A DNA stretch of 64,000 nucleotides from Peptostreptococcus faecalis (lineage in GTDB: Bacteria > Bacillota > Clostridia > Peptostreptococcales > Peptostreptococcaceae): contig NZ_OERU01000002.1 in assembly GCF_900240845.1 (NCBI RefSeq), positions 37,016 to 101,015 on the forward strand, given 5' to 3'. A program made the position numbers and the translations under genes. The number at the start of each line of letters is the position of its first letter. The stretch's first letter is position 1. This document shows positions 17,930 to 26,960 of this stretch, in pieces. Below the pieces are notes generated by a model, which was given only the letters and a program-made list of their open reading frames with translations, searched no databases and was not told the origin of the DNA.

Positions 17930-19416
17930 AAAATAAAATATACTCTCGACTTTTAATTTATTTCTTAGGATCATTAATTATATTATCTCTTATTATAGGC
18001 ATCACTTTTTATATTCTTTTTTCTAAGCACAATATGGATACGCATAAAAGTGAACTAAAAAATAGAGCTGTTCATATAGCAGAATCAATGGGTGAATTTT
18101 GGAATGGAAACAATGTTTCACAAGGAAATCCTCAAAGAGGTCAAGGTCATAATAAATCAGGTCAAAGTACTGGTTATGGCGCTTATCTTAGATTTTTAGA
18201 CGATATCACCGTATCTGATATATGGATCGTTGATAAAAATTTAAATCAAATAACTCGTGGCCATGGAAAATCAACTCTTTCCTATAGTGATCTCCCTTCT
18301 GGAGCAGATGATTCCATAAAAAATGCAATGAAAGGAAATATTACCTTCAGTGAAAATTTTGGAACATATTTAGGATCTCCCTCTATAACTGTAGCTGTGC
18401 CTATAACTCTTCAGTCAGGAGAAATTTATGGGGTAGTTCTCATGCATGAACAAATTGAAAATATTCATAGCGTAACTAAAAACTCTCTTGCTATTTTACT
18501 AATCAGTATAGGAGTTGGTGCTTTTATTTCTGTTTTAATTGCAGGTATATTAGCTAGAAAATTTACAAAGCCATTATCAAAAATGAAATCTGCAGCGGTA
18601 AAAATCAGTGATGGTGACTACAAAGTTCGTTCAGGTGTTGTCCAAAATGATGAAATTGGTGAACTTGCTAAAACGTTTGATAATATGGCTATGAAGCTAG
18701 ACGTAGCTTCAAAAGAAAGAGATAAACTAGAAAATATACGACGTGATTTCGTAGCAAATATTTCACACGAACTACGAACACCTGTCACTGTAATTCGAGG
18801 CTCTTTAGAAGCTCTTTGTGATGGTGTTGTCTCAGATCCAGAAATGGTCGAAGAATATCACAATCAGATGTTCTCAGAAAGCCTACATTTGGATAGATTG
18901 GTATCCGATCTTTTAGATTTATCACGACTTCAAAATCCAGATTTTACTATGAATATGTGTGAGGTAGACTTTAAAGAAATATCAGAAGATGCTGTCAGAA
19001 GTACTCGTCGCATAGCATCAGAGAAAAATGTTGAAATACTTTTTTCTCACAGCGGTAATAATTTTTCTGTATTTGCTGATTATAATAGGCTGCGTCAAAT
19101 CTTATTAATTTTTCTCGACAATGCAGTGAAATTTTCTCCAAAAGATGGAACTATTGAAGTTTTGCTCAATTCAAACCAAGATACAATAAAATTATCTGTA
19201 ATAGATGGAGGTCCTGGAATTGCAGTAGATGATTTACCATATATATTCGATAGATTTTACAAACAGCGCTTAGAAGAAAATAAAAGTGGAACAGGACTTG
19301 GACTAGCAATTGCGAAACAAATTTCCGATAGACACGGTGCTATTATAAAAGCAAAAAACAACAAAAATAAAGGATCTCAATTCTCACTAACAATGAACAC
19401 TATTAAATCCCATTAA
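17926..19416 (+). CDS. Two-component sensor histidine kinase with extracytoplasmic sensor and HAMP
   Basis: The product has 496 residues. TM1 is about 12-32. The extracytoplasmic region (33-188) contains a Gly/Gln/Asn/His-rich insertion at 61-85, followed by a PAS/dCache-like fold (VSDIWIVDKNLNQITRGHG ... ITVAVPITLQSGEIYG). TM2 is about 189-211, HAMP about 212-265. HisKA has H281 in NISHELRTPVTVIRG, and HATPase has FLDNAVKFSPKDG and GTGLGLAIAKQI. It is translationally coupled to its regulator. The signal is unknown. Confidence 0.94.
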   Translation: MKNKIYSRLLIYFLGSLIILSLIIGITFYILFSKHNMDTHKSELKNRAVHIAESMGEFWNGNNVSQGNPQRGQGHNKSGQSTGYGAYLRFLDDITVSDIWIVDKNLNQITRGHGKSTLSYSDLPSGADDSIKNAMKGNITFSENFGTYLGSPSITVAVPITLQSGEIYGVVLMHEQIENIHSVTKNSLAILLISIGVGAFISVLIAGILARKFTKPLSKMKSAAVKISDGDYKVRSGVVQNDEIGELAKTFDNMAMKLDVASKERDKLENIRRDFVANISHELRTPVTVIRGSLEALCDGVVSDPEMVEEYHNQMFSESLHLDRLVSDLLDLSRLQNPDFTMNMCEVDFKEISEDAVRSTRRIASEKNVEILFSHSGNNFSVFADYNRLRQILLIFLDNAVKFSPKDGTIEVLLNSNQDTIKLSVIDGGPGIAVDDLPYIFDRFYKQRLEENKSGTGLGLAIAKQISDRHGAIIKAKNNKNKGSQFSLTMNTIKSH

Positions 19417-19420
19417 TATG

Positions 19421-19458
19421 AAAAAGGAGTTTAGTATATTTAAACTAAACTCCTTTTT
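19421..19458. terminator. Bidirectional terminator
   Basis: A perfect 15-bp stem (AAAAAGGAGTTTAGT with ACTAAACTCCTTTTT) closes an 8-nt loop between the convergent kinase and phosphoesterase genes. Confidence 0.9.
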
Positions 19459-19496
19459 ATAATTTATATTGTTATTTGTTCAATAAATTTTTATTA

Positions 19497-20450
19497 TTAT
19501 TTATTAGATTCTATTTTTACTGCACTACATTCAACACCATTTATTATTCTGTTTCTATAAGAAATGGATGCAGGTGAATCAATATTCCATATTTCATCAA
19601 ACCAAGATATAAATTCATCTACATCATAATCAACTATACACTGTTGGATGTAAACATCATTTATCTTATCCTCAACAATAAAGTCTTCTCTGCGGTTAGT
19701 AGAAATCCTTGTAATTATTCCTCCCAAGCTCGTATTCACACTTGCCATTCCAGAAGCTCCATTATTATATACTGCCTTGTCTTCATACTTGAGTACAACT
19801 TGTGCACACGTATGCGTTGTTGCGAAGACATCTATTTTTTTAGATTTCATAAAATCATATAGTTCCTCTTGCCTACTTTTTTTAGATAGATTTTCTAAAG
19901 AGCAATCCCAACCGGATAAATACTTTTCATCACCATGCGTTATACTTACTTTAGATGATCCAACTTGTATATTCACTATCTTTTTTCTGTCTTCCAATTC
20001 TTTATATACATCTTTACGTTTAGTAGCTAAGTCTTTAAGTTTTTTATGAATTTCATTTGATCTCTCTACTGCATCATCAGATGTCGTATCTGGATAAGAG
20101 CATCCACATCCAACGCCAATATCATTTAGTCTTATCATCTCTGCTTCAACATTGCCTAGTAGCTTAATTCCTGATTCTGATAATTTCTCTATTTCAATGA
20201 AATCATCGTACTTGTAATCAAACCAATGCATATCTCCATTAAATACGAACTTAGGCATTATATTAGTTTCATTATATTCTTCATTTGCCATCTCAATAAT
20301 TTTTTTCAAAGCAAATTTATTTCCATAAAGTCCACCAATTACATAAATTGTATCATATCTACCTTCAATTGTATCAAAACTGCTCTCCTCTATCTTATAA
20401 TCTAGAGGACAAGTTCTTCCTGCCACACTTTCTTCTGTATTAGATTTCAT
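19497..20450 (-). CDS. Metallophosphoesterase-like protein, some metal ligands altered
   Basis: The product has 317 residues. The order of motifs follows calcineurin-like phosphoesterases: VIGGLYGNKFAL where D-x-H-G-N is usual, then FNGDMHWF (GD intact), LLGNVEAEM (GNHE with His replaced by Val), ITHGDEKY, and ATTHTCAQVV where GHTH is usual. The first Asp-x-His pair and the GNHE His therefore look replaced. It may bind a different metal set or act as a non-catalytic sensor. A CGCS motif near residue 114 is also unusual. Its start overlaps the symporter stop (TAATG), so the two are translated together. Confidence 0.7.
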   Translation of the reverse strand: MKSNTEESVAGRTCPLDYKIEESSFDTIEGRYDTIYVIGGLYGNKFALKKIIEMANEEYNETNIMPKFVFNGDMHWFDYKYDDFIEIEKLSESGIKLLGNVEAEMIRLNDIGVGCGCSYPDTTSDDAVERSNEIHKKLKDLATKRKDVYKELEDRKKIVNIQVGSSKVSITHGDEKYLSGWDCSLENLSKKSRQEELYDFMKSKKIDVFATTHTCAQVVLKYEDKAVYNNGASGMASVNTSLGGIITRISTNRREDFIVEDKINDVYIQQCIVDYDVDEFISWFDEIWNIDSPASISYRNRIINGVECSAVKIESNK

Positions 20451-21826
20451 TATATCCTTCCCTCTTTTTTAACAAAGAATGAAGGAAGAATATATCCAAA
20501 TATACAAAGAATTGTACCATATAAATTAACCCCAAGAAGAAGTGCACTATCTCCAGTTCCTATTGCAAAGAAGTCTGGTATCATGTTAAGTGTGAACAAT
20601 ATACCTAACACTATTCCAATCCAAAAACTAAGATTAAAACCTAGTTTTGTTGGTTTTACAATTCCATGTAAGCAAAATATAGGAGCAAATCCCATTACCA
20701 TGGTTCCAGATATTGTAGTAGCTTTCAATATATTTGTCCCTGTAAACATCGGAATATTACCTACTATTGCAAATATTACCATTATTGCCATACCCCAGTG
20801 TCTAGCCTTGTCAGGGTCTATTTTTTTTCCTGCTATTTCCGGAAGATCTACTGCCGCAAGCTTTGCAAGACTTGAAAATGCTGAATCCAATGTGGATCCT
20901 GCCGCCACTACCATTACTATTGTCATTACAAATAAAGTGACTGGACCCAATGCCATTCCTACTGCTACTGGTATGTTATCTGTTATTGGCATGCCTTCCA
21001 TCTTTGCATATATACCTATAAAAGAAAACAACAAGATAGATAAAAATCCTAATAGCCCAGATATTATGTATGCTCTCAACATTACTTTTTCATCTGAAAT
21101 AAAACCTCTGTCAGTAAGTACTGGATCATGAAACGGATAACTAAATATCTGAATTACCGTTACTAAAAGAAGGTCCAAACCTGTTCCCAAACTCCATGTA
21201 CTTGAATTAACGTAATTTCCTAGTGGAGCTTTCGGCAATACAATCGACACGATAATTATCATAAACACGATAAATATTAATGTTTGTACTAAATCCGTAA
21301 AAATTGAACTTCTAAGTCCTCCACGAACTGAATAAATTAAAGTAACTATTGTGAAAAATATAGCGGCGCCAATAAATGATGCACTTCCTGAAACACCATA
21401 GTATCCGCCTACTACTGTGGTATTTGACCAAACTTCATTAAATAAACGTATAAAAATTGCTGCTGTAAAAAACAGTGAAGCCTTCTGCCCGTAGTTTTCA
21501 TTTAAGAAAGATACTAATCCCTTTGCTTTAAATTTTGTTCTAAGTCTGTATATTACAAACCCTGCAATCGGTATACACAGCCAATATGTTGCATAAGCTA
21601 TACCACCTATTATTCCGTATTTTGCCCCTAAGTTTGCGGCATTTGTAACCGACTTTGCAAATATCCAACTAATAAATATACTCGACGTTATCATCAACGT
21701 TGAAGAGTTGTTCCCTTTTTCATCTTTTCCATGGAAAAAAGAATCAAAACTAACTGCTTTTGGAGATAATGCTAGCAACACAATTCCGTAAACTATCAAA
21801 AATCCCCAAAAATATACATACATCAT
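20450..21826 (-). CDS. Sodium:solute symporter (SSS family)
   Basis: The product has 458 residues with about 12-13 membrane segments. The SSS signature is visible in YSVRGGLRSSIFTDLVQTLIF, and the core has SSIFISWIFAKSVTNAANLG. The substrate cannot be read from the sequence; the family covers amino acids, sugars, pantothenate and nucleosides. It is the first gene of a two-gene unit with the phosphoesterase-like protein, which hints at regulated uptake (inference). Confidence 0.88.
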   Translation of the reverse strand: MMYVYFWGFLIVYGIVLLALSPKAVSFDSFFHGKDEKGNNSSTLMITSSIFISWIFAKSVTNAANLGAKYGIIGGIAYATYWLCIPIAGFVIYRLRTKFKAKGLVSFLNENYGQKASLFFTAAIFIRLFNEVWSNTTVVGGYYGVSGSASFIGAAIFFTIVTLIYSVRGGLRSSIFTDLVQTLIFIVFMIIIVSIVLPKAPLGNYVNSSTWSLGTGLDLLLVTVIQIFSYPFHDPVLTDRGFISDEKVMLRAYIISGLLGFLSILLFSFIGIYAKMEGMPITDNIPVAVGMALGPVTLFVMTIVMVVAAGSTLDSAFSSLAKLAAVDLPEIAGKKIDPDKARHWGMAIMVIFAIVGNIPMFTGTNILKATTISGTMVMGFAPIFCLHGIVKPTKLGFNLSFWIGIVLGILFTLNMIPDFFAIGTGDSALLLGVNLYGTILCIFGYILPSFFVKKEGRI

Positions 21827-22129
21827 CTTTGTATTTCCCCTTTTCTAAAATATTATTTTATATAACACTTCAATGCATTTTGTGTTTTATTTTTTTATGT
21901 TTTTTATAATTTTGTAATAATTCTGTGTATTATTTTCAATATAAATAAACAATTCTCTATAATATCACACCAATGCATCTCCGTGATACAAGCTTTAATC
22001 AAAAAAGTATTGTACACGCAATTACAGTATGCACAATACCTTTAAAATCTTATACATTAATAAATATTCATAATAATAAACAATACTAAGCTGCGCATCA
22101 ATTATGAAATTTAAACTTAAATATCGTCT
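21827..22129. other. Intergenic region with hairpin
   Basis: This 303-nt gap lies between the arsS end and the symporter start. It holds the hairpin at 22003-22043 and, on the minus strand, presumably the symporter promoter. Nothing else is recognisable. Confidence 0.4.
22003..22043 (-). terminator. Possible terminator after arsS
   Basis: AAAGTATTGT pairs with ACAATACCTTT (one unpaired base) around a 19-nt loop. It lies about 87 nt downstream of the arsS stop, with a T-run on the minus strand. Confidence 0.5.
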
Positions 22130-23107
22130 TTAGTCAAGTGTTCCACCGCAACTAGACCCTGCTCCTGCAGTACAAGCATAGCAGTGCTTACCAGTAACTA
22201 TTTTTCTAACACCTATTTTTTCTTTTTGTAAATCAAAAATACTATTTTTACCCTCAATTTTCATATCCACTGCCTGGTTGAAATCGCAATCGTATACAAA
22301 TCCATCCCAAGATATTGATATTTGGTCTCTACACATAATTCCTTCTACCGTAGCAGGGTTAAATGCTGCATACAAAGTCTGCATATATGGGTCCAACATA
22401 TTATTTTTGTATAAAAAGTCTCCAAATCTTCCTACAGGGTTATTTGTAATAGCATATAAATTATTGAATACTATTCCAAAGTCACTGCTTAATTTGTCTT
22501 TGTAAAGAGAAGTCATAGATTCTTGTGATGGTGGTAAAAAAGCTCCATTAGGATTATAAACTAAATCTAATAATAGATCTTGCTCTTTTCCATATCCAAG
22601 ACTATTTAAAACTTTTAAAGCTTCTATTGACTTGTCAAACACTCCATCGCCTCTTTGTCTATCTGTATTTTTCTTTGAGTAAAAAGGCAATGAACAGACT
22701 ACATTTATCTTATGCGATTTATAAAATTCTGGTATATGCTTGTATTTTTCTGTCAATAAAATGACTAAATTTGTTCTCACTATTACTTTTTCAGCAATTT
22801 TTGAACATTCTTCGACAAACCACTCAAAGTTTGGATTCATCTCAGGTGCCCCACCTGTTATGTCAATTGTTTTAAAATTATTGTTTTTAAACACATCAAG
22901 ACACGCCTGCATCACTTCTTTGGACATTATTTCTTTTCTGTCTGGTCCAGCTTCAACATGGCAGTGTTTACATTTAAGGTTACACAGCCTTCCTACGTTT
23001 ATTTGAAGTGTTGAAGGATTTTCTAAAGTATTTAGAAAATCCTTATTCACAACACTATCAGCAAAACTAGGAACATTTGCAGTTGTTTCTAGTTCTTCAA
23101 TATTCAT
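22130..23107 (-). CDS. arsS: ArsS-type radical SAM protein (arsenosugar biosynthesis family)
   Basis: The product has 325 residues. The radical SAM cluster motif is C42-x3-C46-x2-C49 in RLCNLKCKHCHVEAGP, followed by the SAM-binding TGGAPEMNP. The C-terminal domain has MCRDQISISWDGFVYDCDFNQ and a cysteine cluster (KHCYACTAGAGSSCGG), as in ArsS, the enzyme that builds the arsenosugar carbon skeleton. It is preceded by the small AhpD-like gene, 22 nt away, a pairing common for this family. No arsM methyltransferase is nearby, so the substrate may differ from methylated arsenic. Confidence 0.88.
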   Translation of the reverse strand: MNIEELETTANVPSFADSVVNKDFLNTLENPSTLQINVGRLCNLKCKHCHVEAGPDRKEIMSKEVMQACLDVFKNNNFKTIDITGGAPEMNPNFEWFVEECSKIAEKVIVRTNLVILLTEKYKHIPEFYKSHKINVVCSLPFYSKKNTDRQRGDGVFDKSIEALKVLNSLGYGKEQDLLLDLVYNPNGAFLPPSQESMTSLYKDKLSSDFGIVFNNLYAITNNPVGRFGDFLYKNNMLDPYMQTLYAAFNPATVEGIMCRDQISISWDGFVYDCDFNQAVDMKIEGKNSIFDLQKEKIGVRKIVTGKHCYACTAGAGSSCGGTLD

Positions 23108-23129
23108 TATATACTCCTTATTTTACAAC

Positions 23130-23471
23130 TTATTTCATAGTTAGACTATCTGATATATTCTTGCTCTGAACACCAAAAGCAAGAGTTGCCCCTGCCTTGA
23201 TTGCCGCAGATACATGGATAGCTTCCATTATTTGATCCTGATCGCATCCATGTCCAAGAGAAGCATTTGTATATGCATCAATACAATATGGGCACTGAAC
23301 AGTGTGTGCTACAGCTAATGCTATTAGTGATTTCTCTCTAGTAGTCAACGCACCCTCCGCAAATACAGTACCATAGTACTCCATGAACTTGTCCCACATC
23401 TCTCCTGCATCTTCTCCGATAATTCCCGCATTAAACTTCGCTAAGTCTTCCTTATTTAAATATGATTCCAT
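23130..23471 (-). CDS. Carboxymuconolactone decarboxylase/AhpD-like protein, ArsS-associated
   Basis: The product has 113 residues with the AhpD-like fold. The redox CxxC is C60/C63 in HTVQCPYCIDAYTNASLG, followed by the alanine-rich helix VSAAIKAGATLAFG. It matches the small peroxidase-like protein that accompanies ArsS in many bacteria. It is the first gene of the two-gene operon, with a good AGGAGG ribosome site. Its exact role is not established. Confidence 0.87.
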   Translation of the reverse strand: MESYLNKEDLAKFNAGIIGEDAGEMWDKFMEYYGTVFAEGALTTREKSLIALAVAHTVQCPYCIDAYTNASLGHGCDQDQIMEAIHVSAAIKAGATLAFGVQSKNISDSLTMK

Positions 23472-23782
23472 TTGTAACCTCCTATTTTTAAAGTATTTTT
23501 TATTCTAAATTTATTATAGCCAATTATAAAAAAATGCTTTCCAACTACCATATTATTTATAAACGAAAACAAAGTCAAGGTATAACACTTTTTAAGTTAT
23601 AGTTTTTTTATATAATGTTTCTTTTAATATAGTAAAAATCAATTCAATAATAAATTGGACGTAATTGTTTTTTTTTATTATAATAATTGATGAAACAGTT
23701 TTGAATTGTAATATTGGGTTATTATATTAATTAAGCTTATACATTATAAAAAATAAATGCGACAAGATACTCGGAGGTTTTC
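23472..23782. promoter_or_regulatory. Divergent intergenic region
   Basis: This 311-nt region carries the + promoter at 23655-23684 and, somewhere before 23600, the - promoter of the ArsS operon. No tryptophan/T-box-like leader was recognised ahead of the DAHP synthase gene. Confidence 0.4.
23655..23684 (+). promoter_or_regulatory. Predicted promoter of DAHP synthase gene
   Basis: TTGGAC and TATAAT are separated by 18 nt, about 98 nt before the coding start. Confidence 0.6.
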
Positions 23783-24592
23783 ATGATAGATAATATAAAT
23801 AGAACAAGTAGAAATATACATCCAAATAATACTGTAATTAAAGTATGTGATACTGAAATTGGTGGTGGAAATCTCACAATTATAGCTGGTCCATGCTCTG
23901 TAGAGTCAGAAGAACAAATACTTGAAATTGCAAAATCAATAAAAAATTCTGGAGCTAATATCTTGAGAGGTGGAGCCTTTAAACCAAGAACTTCTCCATA
24001 TGATTTTCAAGGAATGGAAGCAGACGGAATAAAACTTCTAAAACTCGCAAAACAAGAAACTGGACTTCCAATTGTTTCTGAAATAGTGGGATTAAGACAT
24101 TTGAATTTATTTGAAGATATTGATATACTTCAAGTTGGGGCAAGAAATATGCAGAACTTTGAGCTTTTGAAAGAGCTTGGAAAAACAAATAAACCTATTC
24201 TTTTAAAGCGTGGTTTTTCTAATTCTATAAAGGAATTGCTCTCTAGTGCTGAATATATAATGAGCAGTGGTAATGATAAAGTCATTTTATGCGAGAGGGG
24301 TATTAGAACCTTTGAGACATTGACTAGAAATACACTAGATTTATCAGCTGTACCTCTTTTAAAAGAAATTTCTCACCTTCCAGTTATTGTAGATCCTAGT
24401 CATGGCACAGGGATTGCAAAATTAGTTTCTCCTATGTCACTAGCGGCTATAGCTGCTGGTAGTGACGGTATAATGGTGGAAGTTCACAACGATCCAGATA
24501 ATGCACTATCTGATGGAGATCAATCAATTACTCCTACTCAATTTTATGATTTAGTACAAAAAGCTCGTAAAGTAAAAAATATTCTTCTATAA
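23783..24592 (+). CDS. aroF: 3-deoxy-7-phosphoheptulonate synthase (type I beta)
   Basis: The product has 269 residues. It condenses phosphoenolpyruvate and erythrose 4-phosphate, the first step of aromatic amino acid synthesis. Diagnostic blocks are [54 protein letters not shown] and [11 protein letters not shown]. It is the short form, without the N-terminal ferredoxin-like or C-terminal chorismate mutase domain, so feedback control through an extra domain is not expected. The start follows GGAGG. No other aromatic pathway gene is adjacent. Confidence 0.94.
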   Translation: MIDNINRTSRNIHPNNTVIKVCDTEIGGGNLTIIAGPCSVESEEQILEIAKSIKNSGANILRGGAFKPRTSPYDFQGMEADGIKLLKLAKQETGLPIVSEIVGLRHLNLFEDIDILQVGARNMQNFELLKELGKTNKPILLKRGFSNSIKELLSSAEYIMSSGNDKVILCERGIRTFETLTRNTLDLSAVPLLKEISHLPVIVDPSHGTGIAKLVSPMSLAAIAAGSDGIMVEVHNDPDNALSDGDQSITPTQFYDLVQKARKVKNILL

Positions 24593-24594
24593 AA

Positions 24595-24664
24595 AAGGTT
24601 CACATTGAAATTCATGCTAAAGTTTGTTATATTACAACTTTCAGCTACTTTCAATGTGAACCTT
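24595..24664. terminator. Large two-tier bidirectional terminator
   Basis: A perfect 16-bp outer stem (AAGGTTCACATTGAAA with TTTCAATGTGAACCTT) encloses 38 nt. Those 38 nt hold an inner repeat (AAAGTTTGT with ACAACTTT). It lies between the convergent DAHP synthase and htpG genes. Confidence 0.85.
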
Positions 24665-24724
24665 ACTTTTTAAAATTAAAGTTAGAATTTAAAACTAACT
24701 TAAATCACTTATATTAATTTGTAT

Positions 24725-26677
24725 TTATTTATATGAATCTAATAGTAAACTCATCAGTTTATTACTTCTATCAACATATTCATTTAATTGATCAGGTGTT
24801 AGTTCTTTGTTAGAAAGTATAGCTAAATCTGCAATTTGATTAACTATCAATTCTATTTTTTCCCTGTTTTCATCATTGCTGTTTATATCAAGTACTTTCT
24901 TTACTATTGGAGATTTTCTGTTTATCAATAGGTCATGTTGTTCGTCAAAGTTCATGCCTTCCATTCCCATTGCACTAAATTGGTCTTTCATCTTTGACAT
25001 ACGGATGCTCTGTTCATCTACGGATATCATAGCCGTAACATTTTCATCTTTAAAGCTTTCAACCTTATAATCGTTTAACTTCTCTCCAAGTACATCTTTG
25101 AACAATCTTATTATACTATCGTCTAAATTTTTATCTTCTTCACCTACATCAGAATTTACAATATTTGACATATCTGAGTCAATTCTCGTAAATTTAAGAG
25201 GTTGCTCTTTTTTTTCTTCTTGAGAAGCTCCTAAGTTCTCTAAATTTCCTTCTTTGTACTCAATTAATCCCATAAAAGGAGTATCTAGAGCATTGTTCAT
25301 GATTACTGCATCTAATCCATTATCTTTAAATTGCTTAATATACTGTGCTTGCTGTTGTTCATCGGTAACATAATAAACTGTATTTTTATTAGTGTCTTCA
25401 GATTCCTTTAAATATTCGTCTAAAGTTAAATATTTTGAATTAATATCTTTGTAAAGTATTACTTCTTTGACTTTATCATAAAAACTTTCATCTTTTAAGC
25501 ATCCATATTTAATAAACATATGAATGTCATTCCAGAAACCTTCAAAGTTTTCTCTGTCATTTTTATATAGAGATTTTAATTTATCAGCAACTTTCTTAAC
25601 AATATGTTTTGAAATCTTGCTTACATCTTTATCATTTTGTAAGAAACTTCTAGATACATTCAGTGGTAAATCTGGGCAATCTATCACGCCTTTTAATAAT
25701 AATAAAAATTCAGGTATTACTTCTTTTATATTATCTGCTACAAAGACTTGGTTGTTATATAGTTTTACTTCTCCTTCAACTAACTCAAATTCATTTTTAA
25801 TTTTAGGGAAATACAATATACCTTTTAAATTAAATGGATAATCAACATTTAAATGTATCCAAAAAAGTGGCTCTTCATATACATGAAAAACTTCTTTGTA
25901 GAATTCTTTGTATTCTTCATCTGTACAATCTTTAGGAGATTTTAGCCAAAGAGGTTTTGTATTGTTTATTGGTTTCACTTCTAACTGCTCTACTTCTTCC
26001 CCTTTTTCTTTTCGTTCTTCATCTTCTTTTTTCTTTCTATTTATTTCTGCTATGTCATCAAGGTATATTTCTACAGGTAAGAAGTAACAGTACTTATTTA
26101 ATATTTCTCTAATTTTATATGTGTACAGGAATTCGTCACTATCTTCTGATATAGTAAGGGTAATTTTAGTTCCTCTTTCTTTTTTTTCACCTTCAGATAT
26201 TTCAAATTCCATACCATCTTCTGATGCCCATCTAACTGGCTTAGCATCTGTAAGATATGACAATGTATCAATCTGAACTTTATTTGCAACCATAAATGCA
26301 GAATAAAAACCTAGACCAAAATGCCCGATTATATCGTTTGCATCATCCATTTTATCTTGGTATTTTTTTACAAAATCCTCTGCTCCAGAAAATGCTACTT
26401 GATTTATGTATTTTTTTATTTCCTCTTCAGTCATACCTATTCCATTATCCGTAAAAGAGATTGTTCTATTCTCTCTGTCGACTGTTACTACTACTTTGAA
26501 ATCATCCTTTGACTCTGCTTCTCCCATACTAGATAATCTCTGATATTTTGCAATAGCGTCACAGGCATTACTTACTAATTCTCTTACGAATATATCCTTA
26601 TCTGAATACAGCCATTTTTTAATTATTGGAAATATATTCTCTGAATGAATAGATACCTTTCCTCTTTCTAAACTCAT
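24725..26677 (-). CDS. htpG: Molecular chaperone HtpG (Hsp90 family)
   Basis: The product has 650 residues, full length. The N-terminal GHKL ATPase motifs are clear: ELVSNACDAIAKY, then FTDNGIGMTEEEIKKY, then IGHFGLGFYSAFMVA. The middle domain has NVSRSFLQND with the catalytic Arg. The acidic/charged linker (RKKKEDEERKEKGEEVE) is typical. Hsp90 proteins remodel client proteins using ATP. It is monocistronic, and no CIRCE element was seen in the 283-nt upstream region. Confidence 0.97.
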   Translation of the reverse strand: MSLERGKVSIHSENIFPIIKKWLYSDKDIFVRELVSNACDAIAKYQRLSSMGEAESKDDFKVVVTVDRENRTISFTDNGIGMTEEEIKKYINQVAFSGAEDFVKKYQDKMDDANDIIGHFGLGFYSAFMVANKVQIDTLSYLTDAKPVRWASEDGMEFEISEGEKKERGTKITLTISEDSDEFLYTYKIREILNKYCYFLPVEIYLDDIAEINRKKKEDEERKEKGEEVEQLEVKPINNTKPLWLKSPKDCTDEEYKEFYKEVFHVYEEPLFWIHLNVDYPFNLKGILYFPKIKNEFELVEGEVKLYNNQVFVADNIKEVIPEFLLLLKGVIDCPDLPLNVSRSFLQNDKDVSKISKHIVKKVADKLKSLYKNDRENFEGFWNDIHMFIKYGCLKDESFYDKVKEVILYKDINSKYLTLDEYLKESEDTNKNTVYYVTDEQQQAQYIKQFKDNGLDAVIMNNALDTPFMGLIEYKEGNLENLGASQEEKKEQPLKFTRIDSDMSNIVNSDVGEEDKNLDDSIIRLFKDVLGEKLNDYKVESFKDENVTAMISVDEQSIRMSKMKDQFSAMGMEGMNFDEQHDLLINRKSPIVKKVLDINSNDENREKIELIVNQIADLAILSNKELTPDQLNEYVDRSNKLMSLLLDSYK

Positions 26678-26879
26678 AAAAATCCCTCCATTACTATTAT
26701 ATTTATTTTTAAATTCTTACACCATGCAAATTGTGAAGTAATTTTATAAATTGTATTAGAAACAGAAATCTGCATAGCTTTCAACAAAGATATTCTAACA
26801 CTTTTTTGTTATCAGAGTCAAGTATCGAGTGCTAATTTTGTATATTATTTTGAATTTCAATATTTAAAATAATATCATA

Positions 26880-26931
26880 TAGTAAACCTAAATTATAAAA
26901 GGTTTACATCTTTTTGTAATTGTGATAAAAT
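26880..26931 (+). promoter_or_regulatory. BirA-like operator overlapping bioY promoter
   Basis: The inverted repeat AGTAAACC (26881-26888), 12 nt, GGTTTACA (26901-26908) resembles the biotin operator half-sites TGTAAACC/GGTTTACA. The right half overlaps the -35 hexamer TTTACA (26903-26908), which lies exactly 17 nt before TAAAAT (26926-26931). Binding by BirA with biotinyl-AMP would block the promoter. The spacer is shorter than in E. coli, so recognition is inferred. Confidence 0.75.
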
Positions 26932-26960
26932 AATCCCATACCAAGATTTGGAGGTCTATT

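Noticed and set aside
20583-21131. 182-codon open frame on the plus strand
   Set aside because: It lies antisense inside the symporter gene and looks like a shadow of its hydrophobic codons.
23472-23782. T-box or attenuator ahead of the DAHP synthase gene
   Set aside because: No T-box sequence or terminator/antiterminator pair was found in the leader.
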